DNA from: an uncultured Rhizobiaceae group bacterium
GTDB lineage: Bacteria > Pseudomonadota > Alphaproteobacteria > Rhizobiales > Rhizobiaceae
Direction: 5' to 3'
Assembly (NCBI GenBank): GCA_937930845.1
Contig: CALHBJ010000003.1
Coordinates: 1-64,000 of the forward strand
DNA length: 64,000 nucleotides
Shown in pieces: positions 34,979 to 43,769 of the stretch (positions are counted from its first letter, which is position 1; each line of letters opens with the position of its first letter). The notes beneath the pieces were generated by a model. The model searched no databases and was not told the origin of the DNA. It saw nothing but the letters and a program-made list of their open reading frames with translations. A program made the position numbers and the translations under genes.

Positions 34979-36088
34979 ATGCTTGATCCGATAATCGGTT
35001 TATTTCAATGGGTGTTCGAACGTATTGGCCGCGCCATTGGCTGGGTTGTGGCAGCGATGTTGTGGCCTTTCATCACGCTTGCTGCCTGGGTGCGCAAGCG
35101 GGGCATTTTTATCAAGGCGTTTTTCAGTGCCATCGTGATCGCGATTGTATTGAGCTATGGCTATCTGTTCTATCAAACCCAGTTTTGGCGCGGGTTCGAT
35201 CGTGATTATGCATCGCTTTACCAGTTTGAGACGCGCAAAACCCGGCCCGGCAGCCCGGTTGAAGGCAAGGAAGGGACGTGTGGCCCTTCTGCGATTGTGC
35301 AAATCGCCGGTGATCTGACAGATTTCAATGTGAACCGGAACGGATGGAATCCCTCCAGTCTGTTTTACAAGTTAGGCCTTGCGGGCCTGCCATGGAAAAA
35401 CACACCCTGGTTCGACAACAAGGCTTCCTTCCAGCTGGGCGTCAACGAAATCGTGCGCCGTACGGCCCTGGAGGCGGTGGACAGGCTGGGGCGTGTGCGC
35501 GGCACATCGCAAATTGATCAGGATCTACAAAACGCGCGCCAGAACATCTATTACAATGAAGACTTCTGGTACTTTTCCTTTGATCCGATCGGGCCGAAAT
35601 CGCCAACGCCCTCGTCTTATCGCGCCGCGATCAGCAATTTTGAAAAATTCAACAGCCGGTTGGAAAAATGCGATGCGCTGTTTGACCCTCGCGCCGACAA
35701 TCTCTTGCGCTTTTTGGACCAGATGTCGAATACGATGGGGTCGACCTCGGATATTTTGGGTGACCGCATTCGCGCCAGCAATGCGGGGTGGTTTGACCCC
35801 CGTGCCGATGATCGGTTCTGGTTCACTTACGGCCAGGTATATGCGTTGAACGGTGTGATGGCTGCCGCACAGAGTGATTTTGCAGATGTCATTGCAGAAC
35901 GTGGCCTGACCAAAACCTGGGCCGAAATGCAAAGTCAGTTGCGCTCCACCCTGGATATCGACCCGATCATTATTTCCAATGGCGCTGAATCCGGTTTCAT
36001 CATGCCCTCGCATCTGGCGATCATGGGATTTTATCTGTTGCGGGTGCGCGCCAATATGACGGAGATGCGGGATATTCTGGATCGTTAA
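34979..36088 (+). CDS. DUF2333-like inner-membrane protein
   Basis: 369 aa. Two N-terminal hydrophobic stretches (residues ~10-35 and ~45-65) anchor it; the rest is probably periplasmic. The body matches the DUF2333 pattern as I recall it: ARQNIYYNEDFWYFSFDP, repeated RADN and RADDRFW motifs, QVYALNGVM, then SHLAIMGFYLLR. The family has no known function. AAGGGGA precedes the ATG. As the only membrane protein in the operon it may anchor the ATPase assembly at the inner membrane, and it is the last gene of the 26-kb co-directional block. Confidence 0.7.
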   Translation: MLDPIIGLFQWVFERIGRAIGWVVAAMLWPFITLAAWVRKRGIFIKAFFSAIVIAIVLSYGYLFYQTQFWRGFDRDYASLYQFETRKTRPGSPVEGKEGTCGPSAIVQIAGDLTDFNVNRNGWNPSSLFYKLGLAGLPWKNTPWFDNKASFQLGVNEIVRRTALEAVDRLGRVRGTSQIDQDLQNARQNIYYNEDFWYFSFDPIGPKSPTPSSYRAAISNFEKFNSRLEKCDALFDPRADNLLRFLDQMSNTMGSTSDILGDRIRASNAGWFDPRADDRFWFTYGQVYALNGVMAAAQSDFADVIAERGLTKTWAEMQSQLRSTLDIDPIIISNGAESGFIMPSHLAIMGFYLLRVRANMTEMRDILDR

Positions 36089-36229
36089 GGGCCAGTTTTC
36101 CTCAACCCTTTGTATGCGAGGGACGTGTCGCTCAAATACCCCTTGAAAGACCGGGTTTGCCCCGTGCTGCGCCTTGCACTCTCGTTTTGGTTGTGTAATT
36201 TATTTTTTGCATTCTTTGGTAGTATTTTG

Positions 36230-36258
36230 TTTACAAATACAACCTATGTTTGTATTTA
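36230..36258 (+). promoter_or_regulatory. Sigma-70-type promoter for the small RNA
   Basis: TTTACA (36230-36235), a 17-base spacer, then TATTTA (36253-36258). Transcription would start near 36265. The same bases contain an inverted repeat (AAATACAA 36235-36242 with TTGTATTT 36250-36257) that could be an operator over the promoter. The 140 bp upstream (36089-36229) show nothing else that I can support. Confidence 0.55.
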
Positions 36259-36264
36259 ACAACT

Positions 36265-36500
36265 ATCGAGGGAAATTCCTGATTCGAAATACTGAGATAC
36301 ATCGCTGCTGATCCCCCTGCTTTTCCTCAGCTGCGGTGTCTAGCCCGTGCCAAGCGGGTTAACTCCGAGGGTCCAGGCCAATCCGCCCGGCCTGGGCCCT
36401 CAATTTGATTTCACACCCCAGTTTAGGGTGTCTCCACGTTCAAGGGGCAACGACGGCAACTTACCTGCGCCCCTTTTTTGACGAAAGGGGCGCTTTTTTT
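36265..36500 (+). ncRNA. Structured small RNA, possibly 6S RNA (SsrS)
   Basis: A promoter and a strong terminator bracket ~235 bases with no convincing coding frame but much pairing: a small hairpin at ~36340-36358 (AGCCCG/CGGGTT), a thirteen-base-pair hairpin at 36367-36401, and ACACCC/GGGTGT at 36413-36431. An outer pairing of GCTGCTGATCCCC with GGGGCAACGACGGC would close these into one long, bubbled rod, the architecture of 6S RNA, which binds RNA polymerase in stationary phase. The TTCAAGGGG segment on the 3' side also recalls 6S. Identity is a tentative recollection; transcription is better supported than the name. Confidence 0.45.
36467..36500 (+). terminator. Rho-independent terminator of the small RNA
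   Basis: A perfect ten-base-pair stem (GCGCCCCTTT / AAAGGGGCGC) closes a seven-base loop and is followed by seven T. It isolates the small RNA from the trp leader promoter 20 bases downstream. Confidence 0.9.
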
Positions 36501-36520
36501 GTGTTGCGCAAAAAGCTGCC

Positions 36521-36549
36521 TTGCAACTGGCCGTGCAGCCGACTACACC
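36521..36549 (+). promoter_or_regulatory. Promoter of trpL-trpE(G)
   Basis: TTGCAA (36521-36526), 17 bases, TACACC (36544-36549). The expected start point is at or beside 36556, which is the A of the leader-peptide ATG, so the transcript would be leaderless. The trpL message of Sinorhizobium meliloti starts in the same way. Confidence 0.65.
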
Positions 36550-36555
36550 CATTCC

Positions 36556-36600
36556 ATGAGATTTATGTTGTCCATCATCGGTTCCTGGTGGCCTCGCTGA
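36556..36600 (+). CDS. trpL: trp leader peptide TrpL (14 aa, tandem Trp)
   Basis: The peptide reads MRFMLSIIGSWWPR, with two adjacent Trp codons three codons before the stop. Ribosomes stalling there when charged tRNA-Trp is scarce would free the downstream segment to form the antiterminator. No ribosome-binding site is present, which fits a leaderless start directly after the promoter. It is followed by paired segments and a terminator, then trpE(G). This is too short for ordinary gene finders but is well supported by context. Confidence 0.9.
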   Translation: MRFMLSIIGSWWPR

Positions 36601-36603
36601 AAA

Positions 36604-36667
36604 GGCGGGTGGGAAAGAACTGTTGTTGAAATTCCAAACACCGCCCCAGCTTTCGGGCGGTTTTTTT
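36604..36667 (+). promoter_or_regulatory. Transcription attenuator of trpE(G)
   Basis: The terminator is ACCGCCC (36640-36646) with GGGCGGT (36655-36661), loop of eight, T run through 36667. The competing antiterminator pairs GGCGGGTG (36604-36611) with CACCGCC (36639-36645, one bulge). The first segment begins 3 bases after the trpL stop, so a ribosome at the stop codon covers it and termination wins, whereas a ribosome stalled at the Trp codons leaves it free. Confidence 0.88.
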
Positions 36668-36720
36668 ATGCCCGAAGCCTGAATTGGCGGTGGGTGTGAA
36701 TTGTATAAAAGGGGAAGCAA

Positions 36721-38883
36721 ATGCCGGATCACAGCGTAGCAGAGCATTACGATACCAAAGGTGGCGTGAAGATTGAGCGGGAGCGGTTTGCCACGCCCTA
36801 TCAGGACGCTGTCCAGACTTACGTGGACCAATTGGACACCCGCCGTGGGGCCGTGTTGTCATCGAATTACGAATATCCTGGCCGTTATACGAGGTGGGAT
36901 ACAGCGATCATTGACCCGCCCTTGGGCATTGAATCCAAAGGCCGCTTAGTCACGGTGCAAGCCTATAACAGCCGCGGTGAAATTCTGATTGCCCCGCTGG
37001 CGCGCTTGTTGGAAACCCATGACCATATTGCCTCCATCGACATACACGCGGCCCATATCGACCTGGTGGTGAAGGAACCCCAGGGGGTGATCTCAGAGGA
37101 AATGCGCTCCCGCGCCCCCACCGTATTTTCCGTGCTGCGCGCGGTGGTGGATTTCTTCTACAGCGATTTTGACGACAATCTCGCGCTGTATGGGGCGTTT
37201 GGCTATGATTTGTGCTTCCAGTTCGATGCCATTGACTACAAGCTGAAACGGCCTGCCGATCAGCGCGACATGGTGATGTATCTGCCGGACGAGATTTTGA
37301 TTGTCGACCATCACGCGGCCAAGGCCTGGCATCAGCGGTACGAATTTACCATTGGTGAGACGACCACCAAAGGCCTGCCGCGTGAAGGGGCACGGGCAGA
37401 TTTTGTACCAGCGTCTGAAGAACCTGGTCGTGGCGATCATCAGCCGGGCGAATATGCAAAACTGGTGGAGAAGGCGAAAGAGAAATTCGTGCGCGGGGAT
37501 TTGTTTGAGGTCGTCCCAGGCCAGACCTTCACCGAGCGCTGCACCAATCCGCCCTCGGCGATTTCACGCAAGTTGAAGCAGATTAACCCGTCCCCCTATT
37601 CATTCTTCATCAACCTGGGGGAGGGGGAATATCTGGTTGGGGCCAGCCCGGAAATGTTTGTGCGGGTCAGTGGCCGCAGAATTGAGACCTGTCCGATTTC
37701 AGGCACCATTCGACGCGGGCGTGATCCTATTGAAGATAGCGAACAGATTCTCAAGTTGCTCAATTCCAAAAAAGATGAATCCGAACTGACCATGTGTTCT
37801 GACGTGGACCGCAATGACAAAAGCCGCGTGTGTGAACCAGGGTCTGTGAAAGTCATCGGGCGGCGGCAGATCGAGATGTATTCGCGCCTGATCCATACGG
37901 TCGATCATGTGGAAGGCCGATTGCGCGAAGACATGGATGCATTTGACGGTTTCTTGTCCCACGCCTGGGCGGTGACCGTGACAGGCGCGCCAAAACTGTG
38001 GGCCATGCGGTTTATCGAGGAAAATGAAAAGAGCGCACGGGCCTGGTATGGGGGGGCGGTTGGCATGGTGGGTTTCAATGGTGACATGAATACCGGCCTG
38101 ACCCTACGCACCGTGCGCATCAAGAACGGTATTGCGGAAGTGCGGGCCGGGGCAACTTTGCTTTATGACAGTGTTCCGGAGGATGAAGAGGCCGAAACGG
38201 AATTGAAGGCTTCGGCCATGCTGGCGGCCATTCGCGACACAAGCCTTGCCAATGCGGCGTCTTCAAACCGTGAGACGGCAAGTGTAGGCCAGGGCAAACG
38301 TATTTTGCTCGTGGACCATGAAGACAGTTTTGTGCACACGCTGGCAAATTATTTCCGTCAAACCGGCGCGGAAGTAACAACGATCCGTTCCCCCATTGCC
38401 GATGCCGTATTCGATGACCTCAAGCCGGACCTTGTGGTGCTGTCGCCGGGGCCCGGTAACCCCAAGGATTTTGATTGCGCGGCCACAATTGCCAAGGCTC
38501 GGCAACGGGGCCTGCCCTTGTTTGGGGTCTGTCTTGGATTGCAAGCGTTGGCAGAAAGCCTGGGTGGAACGCTGGCACAGTTGGACGTGCCAATGCACGG
38601 AAAACCGTCGCGGATTTCGGTTCAGGAAAATTCAATTGTATTTTCCGGGTTGGAACAACAAGTCACAGTGGGCCGCTATCATTCGCTCCATGTGGACAGG
38701 TCAAGCCTGCCAGCAGAATTGCGCGTTACGGCGGAAAGTGCCGACGGCATTGTCATGGGTGTGGAACATGTAAGCGAGCCGATTGCCGCCGTTCAGTTTC
38801 ACCCGGAAAGCATTATGAGCCTGGGGCAGGATGCGGGAATGCGCATGATCGAAAACGTGGTTGCCCATTTGCATGCCAGATAG
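36721..38883 (+). CDS. trpE(G): Anthranilate synthase, fused TrpE(G)
   Basis: Converts chorismate and glutamine to anthranilate, the first step of tryptophan synthesis. 720 aa. Residues ~1-510 are the TrpE chorismate-binding part ([25 protein letters not shown], cited by position ~280; [26 protein letters not shown]-like block; [24 protein letters not shown]). Residues ~527-720 are the TrpG glutaminase with SPGPGNP, nucleophile Cys604 (GVCLGLQ) and His694/Glu696 (QFHPES). The single-chain form is typical of Hyphomicrobiales and Azospirillum. AAGGGGAAG precedes the ATG. Regulated by the trpL attenuator upstream. Confidence 0.96.
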   Translation: MPDHSVAEHYDTKGGVKIERERFATPYQDAVQTYVDQLDTRRGAVLSSNYEYPGRYTRWDTAIIDPPLGIESKGRLVTVQAYNSRGEILIAPLARLLETHDHIASIDIHAAHIDLVVKEPQGVISEEMRSRAPTVFSVLRAVVDFFYSDFDDNLALYGAFGYDLCFQFDAIDYKLKRPADQRDMVMYLPDEILIVDHHAAKAWHQRYEFTIGETTTKGLPREGARADFVPASEEPGRGDHQPGEYAKLVEKAKEKFVRGDLFEVVPGQTFTERCTNPPSAISRKLKQINPSPYSFFINLGEGEYLVGASPEMFVRVSGRRIETCPISGTIRRGRDPIEDSEQILKLLNSKKDESELTMCSDVDRNDKSRVCEPGSVKVIGRRQIEMYSRLIHTVDHVEGRLREDMDAFDGFLSHAWAVTVTGAPKLWAMRFIEENEKSARAWYGGAVGMVGFNGDMNTGLTLRTVRIKNGIAEVRAGATLLYDSVPEDEEAETELKASAMLAAIRDTSLANAASSNRETASVGQGKRILLVDHEDSFVHTLANYFRQTGAEVTTIRSPIADAVFDDLKPDLVVLSPGPGNPKDFDCAATIAKARQRGLPLFGVCLGLQALAESLGGTLAQLDVPMHGKPSRISVQENSIVFSGLEQQVTVGRYHSLHVDRSSLPAELRVTAESADGIVMGVEHVSEPIAAVQFHPESIMSLGQDAGMRMIENVVAHLHAR

Positions 38884-38972
38884 AGCCTCGTCGAGGCACT
38901 GGTTGGATGGGGCTTGATTGAAATTCTGATCGGCGTAGAGGTCTGGTGTTGCAGCCAACTGGAAACTGATAC

Positions 38973-39944
38973 GTGACTGATAAACCAATCAGCGGAAGCT
39001 CCCTTGGCCTGTTGGCAGCATTTGCAGCGTTTGGCATATTTTCTGCCCATGACGCACTGATCAAATTGCTGGGCGCACAATATTCCGTGTTTCAGATATT
39101 GTTCTTTTCCGGACTGTTTGCATTTGTGCCGGTGACACTAATGATGTCGACCGACCGGGCGCTCGACAATTTCATTCCCAAGAAGCCGTGGCTGGTTGCC
39201 GGCAGGTCGTTGACCAATGTGATTGCCATGTCGTCGGCCTTCTATGCTTTTTCGGTTTTGCCCCTGGCCGAAGTCTATGCGTTGATTTTTGCAACGCCCC
39301 TTTTGATCACCATTTTGGCGGTTCCCCTGTTGGGGGAATCGATCCGGTTGCGGCGCAGCCTGGCTGTGCTGGTCGGGCTGATTGGTGTGGTCATTGTTAT
39401 TCGCCCCGGTGCCAGCGAGTTAACAGCCGGGCATGGGGCTGCCTTACTGGCGGCATTTGCCAGCGCGCTGAGCGCAATTGCGGTGCGCAAACTGGGGCGC
39501 ACGGAGCGCACGGCCGTCATTTTGCTTTATCCTATGCTGGCCCTGCTTGTTGTTACCGCCGCCTTGCTGCCGTGGGTTTATGAACCATTTGAACTGGCTG
39601 ATCTGGTGCTCATGGCGGCTGTTGGCTTGTTTGCTTTTGTTGCCCAAATGCTCATCGTGGCGGCCTACAGAATGTCGCAAGCCACGGTGGTGGCCCCCAT
39701 TCAGTACAGTCAGATGATTTGGGCCGTTGTCTATGGGGCCCTGTTTTTCAACGAGTTTCCAGACAAATGGGTTGTGGCCGGTTCTGTGATTATTATCGCA
39801 AGCGGCGTCTATATCGTGTTGCGTGAAGGTCGCGGGGATGTGTCACAAACCAATCCGGTGTTGAACTCCCCCAACATGCGCGCCGATACCGGCCCCGGAC
39901 CCAAACCCAAAATCCTGCGCGAAATATTGCAGTCTGATGATTGA
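38973..39944 (+). CDS. EamA/DMT-family inner-membrane transporter
   Basis: 323 aa with about ten hydrophobic helices arranged as two EamA repeats (first ~10-145, second ~155-290), the drug/metabolite transporter fold. Typical features are AFAAFGIFSAHDALIKLLG at the start, PLAEVYALIFATPLLITIL at the end of the first repeat, and a Pro-containing QATVVAPIQYSQMIWAVVYG segment in the second. The start is GTG 38973 with a weak GGAAAC upstream. The ~35-residue C-terminal tail is hydrophilic. Substrate unknown; the likely direction is metabolite export. Confidence 0.85.
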   Translation: MTDKPISGSSLGLLAAFAAFGIFSAHDALIKLLGAQYSVFQILFFSGLFAFVPVTLMMSTDRALDNFIPKKPWLVAGRSLTNVIAMSSAFYAFSVLPLAEVYALIFATPLLITILAVPLLGESIRLRRSLAVLVGLIGVVIVIRPGASELTAGHGAALLAAFASALSAIAVRKLGRTERTAVILLYPMLALLVVTAALLPWVYEPFELADLVLMAAVGLFAFVAQMLIVAAYRMSQATVVAPIQYSQMIWAVVYGALFFNEFPDKWVVAGSVIIIASGVYIVLREGRGDVSQTNPVLNSPNMRADTGPGPKPKILREILQSDD

Positions 39945-40054
39945 ATGAGGAACAAACTGTGGCAGTGGGATTGCCCATTTGATGCTGCCTAGCTTTCAAA
40001 GTTGGGAAGCTTTAAGAATGGTTTTTTAGTGCGTTTATTGAGCCGTGTTCTGCC

Positions 40055-41170
40055 ATGACATCAAAATTGTTTTCTCCGTTCAGCCTGGGTGAACGCGAGC
40101 TTGCCAACCGCATTGTTGTTGCCCCCATGTGCCAGTATTCGGCAGTGGATGGCACGATGACGGACTGGCATTTGATGCATCTTGGCCAATATGCCGTGGG
40201 CGGTGCGGGGCTGGTGTTCTTTGAAGCCAGCGGTGTGGAAGCGCAGGGGCGCATCACGCCGGGGTGCCCTGGCCTTTATAGCGATGAAAATGAACAGGCG
40301 ATGGCGCGGATAGTTCGTTTCTTCAAAGATTACGGACATGCCGTGCCCGGTATCCAATTGGCTCATGCGGGCCGCAAAGCCTCGGCCCATGTGCCGTGGA
40401 ACGGGGGGACGCCGCTGGATGCAAATTCAGGTGCGTGGCAAACCAGCGGCCCTTCTGCACTGGCCTATGCGGAGGGATGGCACATACCAACCGCCGAAAC
40501 CGAGCAAGGGCTGGGGCGCATCAAACAGGCTTTCGTTCAGGCGGCTGTACGGGCTGTTCGGGCTGGGTTTGAGGTGATCGAAATTCATGCCGCACATGGC
40601 TATTTGCTGCATCAATTCCTGTCGCCGCTGAGCAATCAACGCGATGATCGTTATGGCGGTTCGCTGGAAAACCGCATGCGGTTTCCATTGGAGATATTTG
40701 AAGCGGTTCAGGCAGTATGCCCGGTCAGCCTTCCGGTTGGTATTCGGGTCTCCGCCACAGACTGGGTGGCCGGGGGATGGACGCTGGAAGAGTGCACTGA
40801 ATTTGCCATGCGCCTGAAAGCACTGGGATGTGCATTCATTGATGTGTCCAGTGGAGGCAATAGTCCCTTGCAGGAAATCGAAGTGGGGGCTGGATATCAG
40901 GTGCCCTTCGCCCAGACCATCCGGGCTGCCACTGGCCTGCCTACAATGGCTGTGGGCATGATCAGTGAACCCCGGCAGGCAGAGACCATTATTGCATCAG
41001 GACAGGCGGATTTCGTCGCATTGGCGCGGGGCATGTTGTATGATCCGCGCTGGGCATGGCATGCCGCAGAGGCTCTTGGTGATCAGGCCGCTTTCCCGCC
41101 GCAATATCAAAGATGCCATCCCACCTTGCGCGGCGCACCGATTCCGGGCAATCCGCCCAAAGCCAATTGA
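40055..41170 (+). CDS. Old yellow enzyme family NADH:flavin oxidoreductase (YqjM/XenA-like)
   Basis: FMN enzyme that reduces activated C=C bonds with NAD(P)H. 371 aa, TIM-barrel. YqjM/XenA-class marks are APMCQYSA (the redox-tuning Cys near residue 25), TDWHLMHLGQYA, the QLAHAGRKAS substrate segment, the IHAAHGYLLHQFLSPLSN motif near residue 180, and DDRYGGSLENRMRF. The end has the flavin-phosphate block (FVALARGMLYDPRW). The next gene begins 12 bp after the stop, so an OYE-CHMI pair is likely transcribed together. Natural substrate unknown. Confidence 0.92.
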   Translation: MTSKLFSPFSLGERELANRIVVAPMCQYSAVDGTMTDWHLMHLGQYAVGGAGLVFFEASGVEAQGRITPGCPGLYSDENEQAMARIVRFFKDYGHAVPGIQLAHAGRKASAHVPWNGGTPLDANSGAWQTSGPSALAYAEGWHIPTAETEQGLGRIKQAFVQAAVRAVRAGFEVIEIHAAHGYLLHQFLSPLSNQRDDRYGGSLENRMRFPLEIFEAVQAVCPVSLPVGIRVSATDWVAGGWTLEECTEFAMRLKALGCAFIDVSSGGNSPLQEIEVGAGYQVPFAQTIRAATGLPTMAVGMISEPRQAETIIASGQADFVALARGMLYDPRWAWHAAEALGDQAAFPPQYQRCHPTLRGAPIPGNPPKAN

Positions 41171-41182
41171 GGAACCGTGTCC

Positions 41183-41569
41183 ATGCCGCATCTGATTGTT
41201 GAACATTCCGCAAACCTGAGCGAAACCCATGATTTGCAGCGCCTGAGTGATGAATTGCGGACGGTGATCGATGAAACGGGAATTTTCCCTCTTGCAGGCG
41301 TTCGCGTTAGATTTCACCCAAGCGAAGTCTACACCATTGCAGACAGCCATCCTGATAATGGATTTTTGGCCATTATCATGCGGGTTGGTGCAGGGCGTGA
41401 TGTGGAAACCAAACAGAAAGCCGGCCAGGCGGTGTTTGATCACGCCTGCGCATTCTTTGCTGGAGAAATTCAGGCGGGAACCATGATGGTTTCCGTCGAT
41501 ATTGAAGAAAATAATCCAGAACTTACATTTAAGAAGAATGGTGTTCATGGACGTCTGAGCGCCTCCTAA
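41183..41569 (+). CDS. 5-carboxymethyl-2-hydroxymuconate isomerase-like protein
   Basis: Tautomerase-superfamily enzyme of the homoprotocatechuate pathway; 128 aa from ATG 41183. It opens MPHLIVEHSANL, with the catalytic Pro at position 2 after Met removal, and has the family blocks GVRVRFHPSEVYTIAD and HPDNGFLAIIMRVGAGR. ATG 41183 is preferred over GTG 41177 because it exposes Pro as the N-terminal residue and has GAGGA 10 bases upstream. No other genes of homoprotocatechuate breakdown are in the window, so here it may serve a different acid. Confidence 0.85.
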   Translation: MPHLIVEHSANLSETHDLQRLSDELRTVIDETGIFPLAGVRVRFHPSEVYTIADSHPDNGFLAIIMRVGAGRDVETKQKAGQAVFDHACAFFAGEIQAGTMMVSVDIEENNPELTFKKNGVHGRLSAS

Positions 41570-41790
41570 ATCGGTTTATTGGCCGATTGGGGGCAGATCA
41601 GCATCACTGGGGCAAAAAATATTGCGACAAGTTCACGTGAGACCTTGTTCCAACTGGACAAAATACCACCAACAGGCATACAGAAGCGCAGGGAAGCCCG
41701 GCAATCCGGCGCAAGAAGCGATTCCACACGCGCAATCGGCGTTGTCCGGTTGCGATCATGCGAACTATCACGGCTGGAGAGGTTAACTCC

Positions 41791-42339
41791 ATGAGCGAAC
41801 ACACACACGACGACGCAACGCGCCGCGACTTTCTTTACATTGCAACCGGTGCTGCTGGCGCAGTGGCCGTTGCGGGCATTGCCTGGCCACTTGTGAGCCA
41901 GATGGGCCCCAATGCGCGCGAACAGGCCGCAGGCGCTCCTGTGGAGATTGACGTGTCCGAAATTGAAGCAGGTCAGTTGATCACCGTTATCTGGCGCGGC
42001 GCACCTTATTTTGTGCGCAAGCTGACCGAAGTTGAAATTAAAGCGGCTGACGATGCGCAACAGTCTGAATTTCGTGATTTCCAGCCCGCCAATGAGCGCA
42101 TTGCAGCGGCTGAAGGCGCGACCCCACAATGGGCTATCGTAGCTGCAAACTGCACCCATTTGGGCTGTGTGCCGACAAAAGTGGATACGGGTCTCAATGG
42201 CTGGGTTTGCCCCTGTCACGGATCGATATTCGATGTTACGGGCCGCGTGATCAAAGGGCCTGCGCCCATCAATCTGCCCTTGCCACCGTTTGTCTTTGCA
42301 AGCGAAGACACGCTGATTATTGGCACAGACCAGGCCTAA
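41791..42339 (+). CDS. petA: Ubiquinol-cytochrome c reductase iron-sulfur subunit (Rieske)
   Basis: Rieske 2Fe-2S subunit of the cytochrome bc1 complex; 182 aa. A twin-arginine-like N-terminus (TRRDFLYIATGAAGA) leads into the single membrane anchor. The cluster motifs are CTHLGC (121-126) and CPCHGS (140-145), with Cys121, His123, Cys140 and His143 as ligands and Cys126/Cys142 as the disulfide. ATG 41791 follows GGAGAGG; the frame is open 33 bases further upstream without support. First gene of petABC. Confidence 0.96.
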   Translation: MSEHTHDDATRRDFLYIATGAAGAVAVAGIAWPLVSQMGPNAREQAAGAPVEIDVSEIEAGQLITVIWRGAPYFVRKLTEVEIKAADDAQQSEFRDFQPANERIAAAEGATPQWAIVAANCTHLGCVPTKVDTGLNGWVCPCHGSIFDVTGRVIKGPAPINLPLPPFVFASEDTLIIGTDQA

Positions 42340-42357
42340 GCTGAGGAGTTCGACACG

Positions 42358-43680
42358 ATGAGTGGACATTCGACATATAATCCGACTTCCGGTTTTGGAA
42401 AGTTTATGGACAAGCGGCTGCCCCTGGCCCGCCTGGTACATGACAGTTTCGTCTCCTATCCGGTGCCCCGCAATCTCAATGCGTTTTATACATTCGGCGC
42501 TATTTTGATGATCATGCTTGTTTCGCAGATCATCACGGGTGTGGTGATCGCCATGCACTATACCGCTGATGCTGGAATTGCGTTTGAAAGCGTTCAGTTG
42601 CTACGCCGTGATGTGAGCTATGGCGGCCTGTTGCAGAACTGGCATGCGGTTGGCGCGTCCATGTTCTTTGTTGCCGTATATGTGCACATATTCCGCGGAC
42701 TTTATTATGGCTCATACAAAGAGCCGCGCGAGGTTTTGTGGATTCTCGGTGTGATCATCTATTTGTTGATGATGGCAACAGCGTTCATGGGATATGTGTT
42801 GCCCTGGGGCCAGATGTCCTATTGGGGCGCCCAGGTGATCACCAGTTTCTTCTCGGCCATTCCTTTGGTTGGTGAGACCATTCGCGAATATTTGCTGGGC
42901 GGATATTCGGTCGGAAATGCCACGTTGAACCGTTTCTTCTCGCTGCATTATCTGTTGCCCTTCATGATTGCGGGCATCGTGATCCTGCACGTGTGGACAT
43001 TGCATGTGACCGGCCAAACCAACCCGACCGGCGTTGAAGTGAAATCCAAGCAGGATGTGCTGCCCTTCACCCCTTATGCGACAATCAAGGATGCGTTCTT
43101 TGTTGTGCTGTTCATGATGGTGATGTGCTATTTCGTGTTCTTCCTGCCGGATTACCTTGGGCATGCGGACAACTACATTCCCGCAGATCCGCTGAAAACA
43201 CCGGCGCATATTGTGCCTGAATGGTATTTCCTGCCGTTCTACGCGATCCTGCGTGCGATCGATTTCAACATCGTTGTGCCATTCACCGAGATCGTTTTGA
43301 TTGATTCCAAACTGGGCGGTGTTCTGGCCATGTTTGGGGCCATTGTGGTGCTGTTCTTCGTGCCATGGCTCGATACATCAGATGTGCGTTCGACAAATTA
43401 TCGTCCCATGTACAAGATTTTCTTCTGGCTGTTCGTGATCAATTCTATCTTCCTGGGATATCTTGGGTCGCGTCCGGCAGAAGGCATCTGGATCCCGCTG
43501 ATGAAAGCATCAACGTTCTGGTACTTCTTCCACTTCCTGGTGATCATGCCGGCCCTTGGGTTCTTCGAGAAGCCATTGGCTCGTCCAGCTAGCATCACGG
43601 ATGCGGTTCTGGCCAAGGCATCCAATTCTGGTGCCAGCCAGATTGAAGGCACCGCCGCGGAACCTAACACCAAGGGCTGA
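42358..43680 (+). CDS. petB: Cytochrome b of the bc1 complex
   Basis: Membrane subunit carrying both b hemes and the two quinone sites. 440 aa, a single full-length chain with eight expected helices and the Qo-site motif PEWY ([17 protein letters not shown] region). Conserved His pairs lie in the second and fourth helices (for example near [11 protein letters not shown] and the [11 protein letters not shown] region). It lies 18 bp after petA, in the usual order. Ends with a ~25-residue polar tail. Confidence 0.97.
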   Translation: MSGHSTYNPTSGFGKFMDKRLPLARLVHDSFVSYPVPRNLNAFYTFGAILMIMLVSQIITGVVIAMHYTADAGIAFESVQLLRRDVSYGGLLQNWHAVGASMFFVAVYVHIFRGLYYGSYKEPREVLWILGVIIYLLMMATAFMGYVLPWGQMSYWGAQVITSFFSAIPLVGETIREYLLGGYSVGNATLNRFFSLHYLLPFMIAGIVILHVWTLHVTGQTNPTGVEVKSKQDVLPFTPYATIKDAFFVVLFMMVMCYFVFFLPDYLGHADNYIPADPLKTPAHIVPEWYFLPFYAILRAIDFNIVVPFTEIVLIDSKLGGVLAMFGAIVVLFFVPWLDTSDVRSTNYRPMYKIFFWLFVINSIFLGYLGSRPAEGIWIPLMKASTFWYFFHFLVIMPALGFFEKPLARPASITDAVLAKASNSGASQIEGTAAEPNTKG

Positions 43681-43769
43681 TAAGAGGCCCGTGAAACACA
43701 ATTGACCGACTGTCGGCCTTTCCCCTGAACAGGGCTCCTGAGCAGGGAAAGGACCAAAACAGAAAGAAC

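Noticed and set aside
38886-38898. Short palindrome after trpE(G) as a terminator
   Set aside because: A five-base-pair stem with a three-base loop and no T run is too weak to call.
41569-41588. Hairpin after the CHMI-like gene as a terminator
   Set aside because: Six-base-pair stem without a T run; it could arise by chance.
41566-42558. Long minus-strand open frame over petA
   Set aside because: It is antisense to the Rieske gene, has no homology-like pattern and arises from codon bias of the true gene.
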